Positions 16,634 to 23,655 of a stretch of 34,658 bases of DNA are shown here, one piece after another. The stretch is from an uncultured Bacilli bacterium (GTDB taxonomy: Bacteria; Bacillota_I; Bacilli_A; RF39; UBA660), in the NCBI GenBank assembly GCA_934177995.1, contig CAKPPW010000014.1, positions 1-34,658 of the forward strand, in the 5' to 3' direction. Position numbers and translations under genes: made by a program. Below the pieces are notes generated by a model. The model made no database searches. It was not told the origin of the DNA and saw nothing but the letters and a program-made list of their open reading frames with translations. The stretch's first letter is position 1. Each line of letters begins with the position of its first letter.

Positions 16634-17521
16634 TTATTCATCTTCAGCTATTTGTTTTTTATAAAAGGGAAGATTTTTAAGTTGTTGAAAAGCAACTACT
16701 ATTACTACTCCTATAATAAAGAATAAAATACTAAATGTTTTAAGAGTCATTGCATCTTGTGGTACTTTTAGAGTTGTTGGTCCTATTACTATAGCATATA
16801 ATGAACCTAACATCATTCCAATAATAGCATATACCATGGCAGAACGATGTTTATCTAATAGTTTTTTAATTATTCTTAGTACTGTAGCTACTCCAAACAA
16901 GATTCCAAGTCCTAGTGCTAATAAAAGGGGAAAACTACTAAAGTCAAAATGAAGAAAATCTTTGATGCCACTTATCACTGGGATATATAAACCAAATGAT
17001 AAAAGGATAGTAGATCCTGATATTCCTGGTAAAACCATAGCAGAGATAGCAAGCATTCCAGCAACAAAAATATAGATAAGCATTCCTATATTTAAGTGAG
17101 TTAAGTCTAGATTACTTCCCATCTTTAATGATGATAGTAATATAACTGCTAAAGCTCCTACAACAGCCCATATTATATTAATATATTTTCCTTTGACTGC
17201 TTCTTTTTCTTCTATAATCATAACAGGAATCGCTGCTATTATGAATCCTAAGAATAATGAACTCATCTTATATATTTCTTTATCAAATAAGTTAGCTAAG
17301 ATAGTAACAGCTAAGCCCATTCCAATAATCCATCCTAAGAATAGTTTTGCTAAGAATTTTATTGATTTAATTCTTTCCTCTTTTGTTCCTTTTAATAAGT
17401 AGTTTAGGGAATTAATAAACTTATCAAAGAATCCCATTAAAAATGCTATTGTTCCCCCACTTACCCCTGGCACACTATCAGCTAGTGCCATAAAAAAACC
17501 TCTTATAACATCAATTATCAT
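16634..17521 (-). CDS. popT: DUF368 / PopT undecaprenyl-phosphate transporter
   Basis: 295 residues, eight or more membrane helices. The two family signatures are present: SVPGVSGGT (about 17-25) and LPGISGST (about 163-170), which form the paired re-entrant loops of the DUF368 family. Members return undecaprenyl phosphate to the inner leaflet so that wall and glycan precursors can be loaded again. The position beside glycosyltransferase genes fits a lipid-carrier recycling role. An AAAGG site precedes the ATG at 17521. No gap separates its stop from the stop of the convergent GT2 gene. Confidence 0.93.
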   Translation of the reverse strand: MIIDVIRGFFMALADSVPGVSGGTIAFLMGFFDKFINSLNYLLKGTKEERIKSIKFLAKLFLGWIIGMGLAVTILANLFDKEIYKMSSLFLGFIIAAIPVMIIEEKEAVKGKYINIIWAVVGALAVILLSSLKMGSNLDLTHLNIGMLIYIFVAGMLAISAMVLPGISGSTILLSFGLYIPVISGIKDFLHFDFSSFPLLLALGLGILFGVATVLRIIKKLLDKHRSAMVYAIIGMMLGSLYAIVIGPTTLKVPQDAMTLKTFSILFFIIGVVIVVAFQQLKNLPFYKKQIAEDE

Positions 17522-17586
17522 TAATAACCAACCTTTCTTTTATCATATTATGATATATTTTTTAGATAATCACAAATGATATATTG

Positions 17587-17595
17587 AGTATAGCA
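17587..17595 (-). promoter_or_regulatory. Extended -10 promoter of popT
   Basis: TGC-TATACT on the minus strand about 65 bases before the start codon, with no recognisable -35. The region 17596-17690 upstream holds nothing else that I can identify. Confidence 0.4.
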
Positions 17596-17691
17596 TAATT
17601 CTATAAAAAAAAATAGTTAACATTTTTGTTATTTTACAATTAAATATTAACTTAAACTACTACGGATTTTACTAAAAAATTAATAGTTAAA

Positions 17692-17720
17692 TTGTTTTTA
17701 TACAGTACAAATAATATAAT
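17692..17720 (+). promoter_or_regulatory. Promoter of the small hydrophobic peptide gene
   Basis: TTGTTT (17692-17697), 17 bases, TATAAT (17715-17720) on the plus strand. Transcription would start near 17727. Confidence 0.65.
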
Positions 17721-17780
17721 TAAGCACAGAGAATACTAACTGTTCGAGTACTTGCCAACTTCTTATAGGAAGGAGACTTG

Positions 17781-17789
17781 ATGTTATGA
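17781..17789 (+). other. Two-codon leader ORF overlapping the peptide start
   Basis: ATG TTA TGA begins 5 bases after the GGAAGGAG ribosome site, the ideal distance, while the peptide ATG (17786) is 10 bases away. The TGA stop overlaps the peptide ATG (ATGA), allowing translational coupling. It could restrain peptide synthesis. Confidence 0.45.
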
Positions 17790-17887
17790 AGAAAAAAGAT
17801 TTATTAATCTCATTTCTAATACTAATTATCATTTTATTAATAGATTCTATATATAAAAAAATAGTACTCAATCTAAGTGTAGATTAA
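17786..17887 (+). CDS. 33-residue membrane peptide, candidate type I toxin
   Basis: The peptide starts MKKKDLLISFLILIII, has one hydrophobic helix of about 15 residues (6-19), then a charged stretch with Asp-Ser-Ile-Tyr-Lys-Lys and a short tail ending in Asp. Length and design (basic start, one helix, polar tail) are those of type I toxins such as Fst/Ldr, which damage the membrane when overproduced; the conserved proline of Fst is missing. A strong GGAAGGAG site, its own promoter, long-range inverted repeats and a convergent antisense transcript (17855-17988) support a toxin-antitoxin locus. It lies in a gap between popT and an unknown gene. Toxicity is inference. Confidence 0.6.
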   Translation: MKKKDLLISFLILIIILLIDSIYKKIVLNLSVD

Positions 17888-17892
17888 GTACT
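17855..17892 (-). terminator. Terminator of the antisense RNA, inside the peptide gene
   Basis: The minus strand forms a stem of AGTACT and AATCT pairs (17887-17892 and 17881-17885 with 17863-17868 and 17870-17874, one mismatch between) with a 6-base loop. It is followed by A and seven T residues (17861-17855). It covers the last codons and stop of the peptide. Confidence 0.65.
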
Positions 17893-17926
17893 TTGTCTAG
17901 ATTAAGCATAACTTAATTTCAGTGCA

Positions 17927-17963
17927 AGTACTCAACAACACAAAGTTAAGTACTCCTTTTTTT
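17927..17963 (+). terminator. Probable terminator of the peptide mRNA
   Basis: Two AGTACT palindromes (17928-17933 region and 17949-17954) can pair before CC and seven T residues (17957-17963). The CTCCTT at 17953-17958 is also complementary to the peptide ribosome site AAGGAG (17970 region excluded; site at 17770-17775), so it may mask translation. Confidence 0.5.
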
Positions 17964-17994
17964 ATTGTATGCAAGCAGTCTTACTCACATACTA

Positions 17995-18023
17995 ATAGTA
18001 TCATAAAAATTAACTTTTAACAA
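17995..18023 (-). promoter_or_regulatory. Promoter of the antisense RNA
   Basis: TTGTTA (18018-18023), 17 bases, TACTAT (17995-18000) on the minus strand. It lies just downstream of the unknown gene that ends at 18055. Confidence 0.5.
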
Positions 18024-18054
18024 GATGTTTTTTAGACTCATGTTGTATAAATAT

Positions 18055-18372
18055 CTATATTAACATTTCTTCTTTCCAATAACTTTCTAATTCACTAAAA
18101 TCATATGATAGTCTTTCCGCATAATTTTCTTTTATAGATTCTGTTTCTACATATTTAGCAAAAAAATCTGTAATTTCTAAGTCAATATCTGCTAGTTCCT
18201 TCGGATCGATTTTTTTTAGGGTTTTACTTTTTTTGTAGCTATCATACCACTTAATAATTTTAGTCTTGACTTCATTTAATGAATCTTTATCTTTATAAAA
18301 ATCACTATTCAATATGATATCTATATTAGATATAACACCTTCAAAATACGAATTCGTATCTCTGTTCTCCAT
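18055..18372 (-). CDS. Small hypothetical protein
   Basis: 105 residues, acidic and helical throughout, with no membrane segment or cysteine. It begins MENRDTNSYFEG and ends SYWKEEMLI. AAAGGA lies before the ATG. It is 22 bases after the HAD-like gene and probably in the same transcript. I recognise no family; the size and neighbourhood would fit an accessory or immunity-type protein, but nothing proves it. Confidence 0.7.
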   Translation of the reverse strand: MENRDTNSYFEGVISNIDIILNSDFYKDKDSLNEVKTKIIKWYDSYKKSKTLKKIDPKELADIDLEITDFFAKYVETESIKENYAERLSYDFSELESYWKEEMLI

Positions 18373-18394
18373 AGATTTCCTTTCATATTTTATT

Positions 18395-18880
18395 CTATTT
18401 ATAACCTTTTTTAACGGTTTTTGACTCTAACTTATTAATTATGTTAATAATATCCTTTTGTAACAACCCTGTCCCAAATCCTTTACCATTTGCATCAGAC
18501 ACTTTTATTAGCTTTGACAATAAAAATTCATCATATGAATCAAAAATCTCATCATCTAATATAACAAAATCTTCTGTATCAGGGTTATCCATTAACCATT
18601 TCTTTATTTCTAATCCTCTATGATTTTGTAAAAAGGGAGTAACATCAGTTGAAATACCATATTCTATTAATAATTCTCTTAATTCTTGAGCCTTTCTTGT
18701 ATATCTCCATGATGATGATAAAACTACTTTGGCACCTGTTATATTAACTGCTTCCTTTAATAATTTTACTTTTTCAACATCTACATCTTGTTCTATCCCA
18801 GTAATTTCTTTATTTAAGATTTTATCAAAATACTCATCTGAGTTTAAAACACCATCAATATCTAAAAAAATAACTTTCAT
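18395..18880 (-). CDS. HAD-like protein (HAD domain of the Swiss-army-knife RNA repair type)
   Basis: 161 residues. Motif I is FLDIDGVLNSD, with the nucleophile and acid aspartates. Motif II is VVLSSSWR, and the acidic motif IV is FVILDDE. The short HAD core without a large cap, and DGVLN plus SSSWR, match small HAD domains annotated in RNA-repair contexts; substrates are not established. The ATG at 18880 fits the TAGGTGA site; a GTG two codons upstream is part of that site. It lies directly downstream of tRNA-Thr with no terminator between, so it may be read through from the tRNA promoter. Confidence 0.8.
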   Translation of the reverse strand: MKVIFLDIDGVLNSDEYFDKILNKEITGIEQDVDVEKVKLLKEAVNITGAKVVLSSSWRYTRKAQELRELLIEYGISTDVTPFLQNHRGLEIKKWLMDNPDTEDFVILDDEIFDSYDEFLLSKLIKVSDANGKGFGTGLLQKDIINIINKLESKTVKKGYK

Positions 18881-18927
18881 TTTCACCTACTAGTATTACT
18901 TTATATTTTAAGTATTTATATAATAAA

Positions 18928-19003
18928 TGGTGCCGACTAAAGGATTCGAACCTTCGACCTACGCGTTACGAGTGCGTTGCTCTACCAGCTAAGCTAAGTC
19001 GGC
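18928..19003 (-). tRNA. tRNA-Thr (anticodon CGU)
   Basis: 76 bases including an encoded CCA. The acceptor stem GCCGACT/AGTCGGC has 7 pairs, the D arm and TTCGAAT T-loop are normal, and the anticodon loop CTCGTAA gives anticodon CGU, which reads ACG. The innermost anticodon-stem pair is A-C rather than Watson-Crick. Confidence 0.95.
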
Positions 19004-19009
19004 ATATAA

Positions 19010-19039
19010 AAACTTTACTACTTAAGTATAGCAAAGTTT
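19010..19039 (-). terminator. Terminator of the ABC transporter gene
   Basis: AAACTTT and AAAGTTT form a 7-pair stem, with an inner TACTT/AAGTA stem. The T-tract on the minus side is short (TTTTTATAT); on the plus side it is longer. It lies immediately after the ABC gene. Confidence 0.6.
19025..19033 (-). promoter_or_regulatory. Extended -10 promoter of tRNA-Thr
   Basis: TGC-TATACT on the minus strand, 22 bases before the tRNA, with a weak TTTAAA upstream. It sits within the terminator hairpin of the preceding gene. Confidence 0.5.
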
Positions 19040-19055
19040 TTTTACTTTTTAAAGA

Positions 19056-21356
19056 CTATTCTGTTCTAAGAGCAATAACTGGGTCTTTCTTACTGGCCAT
19101 CTTAGCAGGAATGAAACCACTAAGTACAGTTAAAGATACGCTTATTAATAAGAGAATTAGAGCATGAACTGGATTAAGTTTAGCAACAGAAGCTAGTCCT
19201 GATAAATTTTCAATTATTCTATTAGCTGGAAAAGTTAATAGATAAGCGATAACTAGTCCTAAGATTCCACTACATAAACCAATTAACATAGTTTCAGCAT
19301 TAAATACTCTAGTTATATCTTTTGCTCTTGCACCCAAAGCTCTTAAAATACCTATTTCTTTAGTTCTTTCTAAGACAGATATATAAGTAATTATAGCTAT
19401 CATTATACTAGATACTACTAAAGATATTGATGAGAAAGCAATTAATACTACGGTAATTGCATCCATTATTCCACTAGATAAACTACTCATTAATTTTGCC
19501 ATATCTGTATAAGTTATCTTATCACTATCAGCTTTATTTTTATTATATTTATCTAAGTAACTAGTTATTTTATCTTTACTAGCAAAATCTTTTGGATAAA
19601 GATAAATAACTGCTGGTGTCATATCTGCTCCTAAATAAGCTAAGACATCTTCTTTAGTGGTGGAATCATCAAAACTAGTACCAGTTAAAATGTTATAATC
19701 TTTATCTTCTTGAGCTTTTACTATCTCACTATCTTTATTTATAGAAATAGTTTTATCGACTAAAGCTCCTGTATAAAATATTGCTGCTTGATTAGTAAAC
19801 ATTTCCTTATCTTCTTTTCCTCTAATAATAGCTTTTATTTTAACCGTTATACTATTAGCATTGTTATATGCTTCGTCATAATTACTAGTTGGAATAAAAT
19901 TATTAGCTAGTTTTTTATAGTAATCATTATTAGTAACTATTTTGAATTCTTTATTTAATATGTCATCGAAGGATATATTTTTAGATGAATCAAATCCTAA
20001 GGATTCAATTAGTGTTTTACTAACCTCATTTTTGGAATCTATTGCTAAAATCAGTCCTTCTTCTTTACTATCTATCTTTCCTGCTAAAACATCATAATTA
20101 TCTTCTACTATACCTGATTCTTTGTCTTGTGTCCTAGTAGGAAAAACTTGCCACACCATACTATTTGCCATATCTACTTTTTTAGAGTTATTATTGTTAT
20201 CTTTAGTTATTAGATTAAGTCCTGTTTTCTTAAGATAAGATATGCCACTTAAAAGATTACTATCAATGTTTTCTATATAATTTATATAATCTTTAGTTAT
20301 ATTGTTAGTATGTACTATTTTTTCCATTACTGATTCAGTTGGCTTTACTACTTGTTCCGTTGGATACTTATCCTTTTTATTAGTTGATGTTTGCATTTGT
20401 TCTTCCAAAGTATCTTCATCCATTTGCATAGCTTGACTACTAATAGTTATAGGCATCTGTGATAAGGTACTTTTCTCAAACTTATCTATTTGTAGTTGAA
20501 AACCATTGGAAAGTGATAGAATTAGAGCAATACCAATTATACCAATAGAAGCAGCAAAAGCAGTTAGAAATGTTCTTCCTTTTTTAGTCTTAATATTATT
20601 GAACGATAAGTGAATAGCTGATAAATAACTAAGTACTGTTTTTTTGATATGAACTGTTCCTGTATCTATTTCTTCTTCTTTAATTGGATTAGAGTCTGAT
20701 AGTATTTCTCCATCTTTAAATTCAATAATTCTACTAGCATAATCTTTAGCAAGTTCTGGATTATGAGTTACCATTATAACTAATTTATCTTTAGCTATTT
20801 CTTTAATAAGATTCATTATTTGCACACTAGTAGTAGAGTCAAGTGCTCCAGTTGGTTCATCTGCTAGAATTATATCAGGGTTATTGACTAAACTTCTAGC
20901 TATTGCTACTCTTTGCATTTGACCACCACTTAATTGATTAGGTCTTTTATGAGCATGGTCTTTTAAACCAACTTTATCTAAGGCCTCTAAAGCCTTTTCT
21001 CTTTTATTTTTTCTTTTATAACCAGATAAGGTTAAAGCCATTTCTACATTTTCTAAAACACTGATGTGACTAATTAGGTTATATGATTGAAAAATAAAAC
21101 CAACACAGTTATTACGATAACTATCCCATTCTGTTGCTTTAAACTTTTTAGTACTCTTTCCATTAATAATTAAATCACCTGAGTCATATCTATCTAAGCC
21201 ACCAATAATATTTAATAGAGTTGTTTTACCACTACCAGATGGACCAAGTATAGCAACAAATTCATTTTTTCTAAAACTCAAGTTTACTTTTTTCAAGGCA
21301 TGTTGAACAAAGTTACCTGTCTTATAACTTTTACTTATATTTTTTAAATCTAACAT
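19056..21356 (-). CDS. MacB-like ABC transporter, ATPase and permease in one chain
   Basis: 766 residues. The N-terminal ATPase (1-225) has Walker A GPSGSGKTT, signature LSGGQMQR, Walker B IILADEPTGALDS and the H-loop MVTHN. The permease starts with one helix at about 260-285 (FLTAFAASIGIIGIALILSLS). A large extracytoplasmic domain (about 290-640) follows, then three helices at the end with the FtsX signature (SIMIAIITYISVLERTKEIGILRALGA). This is the MacB/LolCDE architecture that drives transport mechanically, often for peptides, lipoproteins or toxins. No periplasmic adaptor is expected or seen in a Gram-positive. GAGGGTGA precedes the ATG. It forms a single-gene unit ending at a terminator before tRNA-Thr. 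Confidence 0.93.
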   Translation of the reverse strand: MLDLKNISKSYKTGNFVQHALKKVNLSFRKNEFVAILGPSGSGKTTLLNIIGGLDRYDSGDLIINGKSTKKFKATEWDSYRNNCVGFIFQSYNLISHISVLENVEMALTLSGYKRKNKREKALEALDKVGLKDHAHKRPNQLSGGQMQRVAIARSLVNNPDIILADEPTGALDSTTSVQIMNLIKEIAKDKLVIMVTHNPELAKDYASRIIEFKDGEILSDSNPIKEEEIDTGTVHIKKTVLSYLSAIHLSFNNIKTKKGRTFLTAFAASIGIIGIALILSLSNGFQLQIDKFEKSTLSQMPITISSQAMQMDEDTLEEQMQTSTNKKDKYPTEQVVKPTESVMEKIVHTNNITKDYINYIENIDSNLLSGISYLKKTGLNLITKDNNNNSKKVDMANSMVWQVFPTRTQDKESGIVEDNYDVLAGKIDSKEEGLILAIDSKNEVSKTLIESLGFDSSKNISFDDILNKEFKIVTNNDYYKKLANNFIPTSNYDEAYNNANSITVKIKAIIRGKEDKEMFTNQAAIFYTGALVDKTISINKDSEIVKAQEDKDYNILTGTSFDDSTTKEDVLAYLGADMTPAVIYLYPKDFASKDKITSYLDKYNKNKADSDKITYTDMAKLMSSLSSGIMDAITVVLIAFSSISLVVSSIMIAIITYISVLERTKEIGILRALGARAKDITRVFNAETMLIGLCSGILGLVIAYLLTFPANRIIENLSGLASVAKLNPVHALILLLISVSLTVLSGFIPAKMASKKDPVIALRTE

Positions 21357-21375
21357 ATTTCACCCTCTCTTTATA

Positions 21376-21384
21376 AGTATATCA
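21376..21384 (-). promoter_or_regulatory. Extended -10 promoter of the ABC transporter gene
   Basis: TGA-TATACT on the minus strand, 20 bases before the start codon, with no clear -35. Confidence 0.4.
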
Positions 21385-21524
21385 TTAGAGGCTTAAAAAC
21401 AGTCATATTATTTTATAGTAATTGCCCTTTAAAACTTACTAGTATTATATTTTTCCACAGTTTCTAAATTAATATTATCTCCTGACATTTTTATCCACAT
21501 CTTTATATAATATATTTTGCCAAG

Positions 21525-21548
21525 AAAAAAACTGTTTTCCACAGTTTT
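21525..21548 (-). terminator. Terminator of the CotF-like operon
   Basis: Perfect 8-pair stem AAAACTGT/ACAGTTTT with a 5-base GGAAA loop on the minus strand, then TTTC. It overlaps the stop codon of the last gene. Confidence 0.85.
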
Positions 21549-21984
21549 ATAAGTATTCTTTTAATTTATCCACAGTTTTCTGTTGAAACTTTAAAAAGTC
21601 TTCTGCTAGTTTTTTATCTTCCTTCTCTGCTTCTTTAGCAAAGTCTTTTATTTTCTTTTCCATTTCTATAGACCCCATTGATACACCTTTAATTAACATA
21701 TCAGCAATAGCAGCATCACTATTATCCTTCTTTACTTCTTTACTAATTCCCATAGTTGACATCATTTTTGCAATTAGTCCTTCTTCTTCAAGTTTAACAT
21801 TTTCTTTTTTTAGTTGTTCTTTAGCTTTACTTTTAAATTCTTGATATTCTTTTAAGATATCTTCAGCTAGACCTTTAATCTTATTATCTCTATCTTTTAA
21901 ATCTTCTAATAAGTGTTCCATTGTATAACTTCCCATGGAAGCATCTTTATAAACATGCTCTAATAATTCATTTGTCTCTTTCAT
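21547..21984 (-). CDS. Helical protein with an internal duplication, CotF-operon member
   Basis: 145 residues, all helical and highly charged, no signal peptide. The two halves are repeats: KDASMGSYTMEHLLEDL...AEDILKEYQEF and KGVSMGSIEMEKKIKDF...AEDFLKFQQKT share the SMGSxxME box and the following amphipathic helix. The pattern resembles ferritin-like four-helix proteins (DUF2383/DUF3231 type), but no metal ligands stand out. AGAGGGAG precedes the ATG. It starts 1 base after the CotF-domain gene and ends at a strong terminator, so it is the last gene of a three-gene operon. Confidence 0.75.
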   Translation of the reverse strand: MKETNELLEHVYKDASMGSYTMEHLLEDLKDRDNKIKGLAEDILKEYQEFKSKAKEQLKKENVKLEEEGLIAKMMSTMGISKEVKKDNSDAAIADMLIKGVSMGSIEMEKKIKDFAKEAEKEDKKLAEDFLKFQQKTVDKLKEYL

Positions 21985-21985
21985 T

Positions 21986-22303
21986 TTATTCTCCCTCTAT
22001 AGTTTCTTTTTCTTGTGATAATGTTTGATACTTTTCTGTTATTTTAGTTGTATCTGCCTCTTCTAGTTTATAAAATCCACATCTAAACATAGTTTCAAAT
22101 GTTTCTCTTTGTAGTTGTAATAGATTATCATACATTTTCTTATACTTACTAAATAATGTCTCATTACTTGCTTCAGTAAGTGCTACATTATAATCTTTAA
22201 CCATACATTTCAAGGTTGCTAACAAGTCATTTATATAGTCTTTATCATTTAATTCTATTCCTTCTTCTACTTCTATCTTTTGATTAGAAATTTCTTTATT
22301 CAT
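21986..22303 (-). CDS. CotF-domain (spore coat F-like) protein
   Basis: 105 residues. The core (20-90) matches the Coat F domain: DKDYINDLLATLKCMVKDY, ALTEASNETL, and the RETFETMFRCGFYKLEEAD end, equivalent to the F-x-x-M-x-x-x-G-W/F-Y-x-x-E-x-A-D motif. CotF proteins lie in the inner spore coat, but the domain also occurs in non-sporulating relatives. The gene overlaps its upstream neighbour by 8 bases and the downstream one follows after 1 base, so they are tightly coupled. Confidence 0.85.
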   Translation of the reverse strand: MNKEISNQKIEVEEGIELNDKDYINDLLATLKCMVKDYNVALTEASNETLFSKYKKMYDNLLQLQRETFETMFRCGFYKLEEADTTKITEKYQTLSQEKETIEGE

Positions 22304-22517
22304 TGTTACCTCCCTGTTCTAAAATAGCTAATATTTCTTGCATATTATCATTAAAAGTATTACCTGCTTTTTCCATTATTTCTTCTATTTCTAGATTATT
22401 TACCATATCTATATAATTAACTATTTTTTTATAACCTAGATAATTATAGTTAAACATGTCTTCTAAATAATCTAAATCTTTACTAGAAATAATATCTGGT
22501 ACTTGTTCATAATTCAT
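22296..22517 (-). CDS. Small helical protein, first gene of the CotF-like operon
   Basis: 73 residues with two acidic helices, beginning MNYEQVPDIIS and ending LAILEQGGNNE. There is no membrane segment. The ATG at 22517 is 9 bases after GGAGG; an in-frame ATG at 22526 touches the ribosome site and is unlikely. Small proteins of this kind (YhcC/YhzC-like) accompany CotF-domain genes and may pair with them, but the family is not recognised for certain. Confidence 0.7.
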   Translation of the reverse strand: MNYEQVPDIISSKDLDYLEDMFNYNYLGYKKIVNYIDMVNNLEIEEIMEKAGNTFNDNMQEILAILEQGGNNE

Positions 22518-22565
22518 TTTTATCATCCTCCAATATTATTATTGATAGTTTTTTAACTTTTATAC

Positions 22566-22593
22566 AAAAAAATATCAGTTATAATAACTGATA
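22566..22593 (-). terminator. Terminator of the sortase operon
   Basis: TATCAGTTA and TAACTGATA form a perfect 9-pair stem with a 3-base loop, followed by seven T residues on the minus strand, directly after the stop codon of the substrate-like gene. Confidence 0.9.
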
Positions 22594-23655
22594 CTAAACT
22601 CCTGTCTTAGGAGGTATGATTTCATCTGTTTGTTCTTCTATCACTTCATTAACTTCTACTTCTTCTTTTTGTTCTTTTACTAATTGAAATTCTAAGTAAC
22701 TACTAAATTCATAGTTCATATAAGCATTAGTTGTATATGGTCCATTTATAAAGAATTTCATAGTTGTTAGATTATTTTCACCCATTGGATTAATTGTTTC
22801 TAAATCTTTAGCAAGATAATTATTACCTAATTCTCTATTTCGCATATAACTACCAACTGATGTTAAATCACTAGTTTTATAGTCATATTTTTCATCACCA
22901 AATAGAAGACTAAATAACATGTTATACCAATAATTATAACCAAGCTCTACTATTTCTAGATTACTTTCTTTAATTGGTAAGTCGTTTCCATTAAATATTT
23001 CACTAACTACTTTAGCTGGAAAATCCTCTAATTTAGTACATTCTAGATTATATTTTTTATTATAGAAATCTAAATAATATTTATTTAATTCTTCTATACC
23101 TTTATAACCATTATCTTTAAGTTTTTCATCTAAAGCTTCATCTGTTACCATATCTTTTTTAATACTTTTTTGATATAAATTTCTTAGTGCTGAATTAGCA
23201 GTTCTATCTGGTCCATAGCTACTTGCTATTTCTTGGCCATCAAATCCTTTACTACCAATAATCTTTTCTTGATAATCACTTATATCCATAGTTGATAGAA
23301 TAAAGCTTTTATCTTTATAGTGATATTTATTATTTGATTTATTTACTATTTTAATATTTACTTTTATCCCATCTCCTGGTAGATACCCTTCAGCTTCACT
23401 TATTGATTTAAAGATGGTCGGTACAATATCAATAGTATCTTCATTATAATCTTCAGGAATAGTATAAGTTGCTGTAACACTATCTATTATTCTCTTAGTT
23501 ATGTTTACATCTATTTTTTCCACAATACCTGTGGATAAAGTTTTTTCCTTTGTTTTCACAGTCTGATATTTACTTAAGTTTTTAGCAGACACTGGTATAC
23601 TACTTATTAATAGTAGAAGTACTACTATCATAACAAAAAATAATTTTCTTTTCAT
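22594..23655 (-). CDS. Secreted protein ending in a PPKTG sorting-like motif, no C-terminal anchor
   Basis: 353 residues. A signal peptide (KLFFVMIVVLLLLISSIPVSA) is followed by an extracytoplasmic region of about 300 residues with no recognised domain (contains SSYGPDRTANSALRNLYQK and FFINGPYTTNAYMNYEF). The end is Glu-rich and stops as EIIPPKTGV. The PPKTG resembles an LPXTG-type sorting signal, but the hydrophobic segment and charged tail that normally follow are absent, and the terminator starts at once. The start codon overlaps the stop of the sortase gene (ATGA) with AAAGGAG before it, so the two are made together. This is probably the partner of that sortase, or a subunit of its complex. 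Confidence 0.75.
   Translation of the reverse strand: MKRKLFFVMIVVLLLLISSIPVSAKNLSKYQTVKTKEKTLSTGIVEKIDVNITKRIIDSVTATYTIPEDYNEDTIDIVPTIFKSISEAEGYLPGDGIKVNIKIVNKSNNKYHYKDKSFILSTMDISDYQEKIIGSKGFDGQEIASSYGPDRTANSALRNLYQKSIKKDMVTDEALDEKLKDNGYKGIEELNKYYLDFYNKKYNLECTKLEDFPAKVVSEIFNGNDLPIKESNLEIVELGYNYWYNMLFSLLFGDEKYDYKTSDLTSVGSYMRNRELGNNYLAKDLETINPMGENNLTTMKFFINGPYTTNAYMNYEFSSYLEFQLVKEQKEEVEVNEVIEEQTDEIIPPKTGV

Larger units (their letters stand above)
17746..17933. repeat. Inverted repeat joining the 5' leader and 3' end of the peptide mRNA
   Basis: GAGTACTTGC (17746-17755) and its exact complement GCAAGTACTC (17924-17933) would close the plus-strand transcript on itself. The core AGTACT recurs at 17863, 17887, 17928 and 17950, so several pairings are possible. 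This is like the fold-back and repeat pairing of known type I toxin mRNAs. Confidence 0.6.
17855..17988 (-). ncRNA. Candidate antisense (antitoxin) RNA
   Basis: A promoter at 17995-18023 and a terminator at 17855-17892 define a minus-strand RNA of about 134 bases. It is fully complementary to the 3' third of the peptide gene and its 3' untranslated region. Convergent, overlapping toxin mRNA and antisense RNA are the hallmark of type I systems. No ORF of note is contained in it. Confidence 0.5.
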
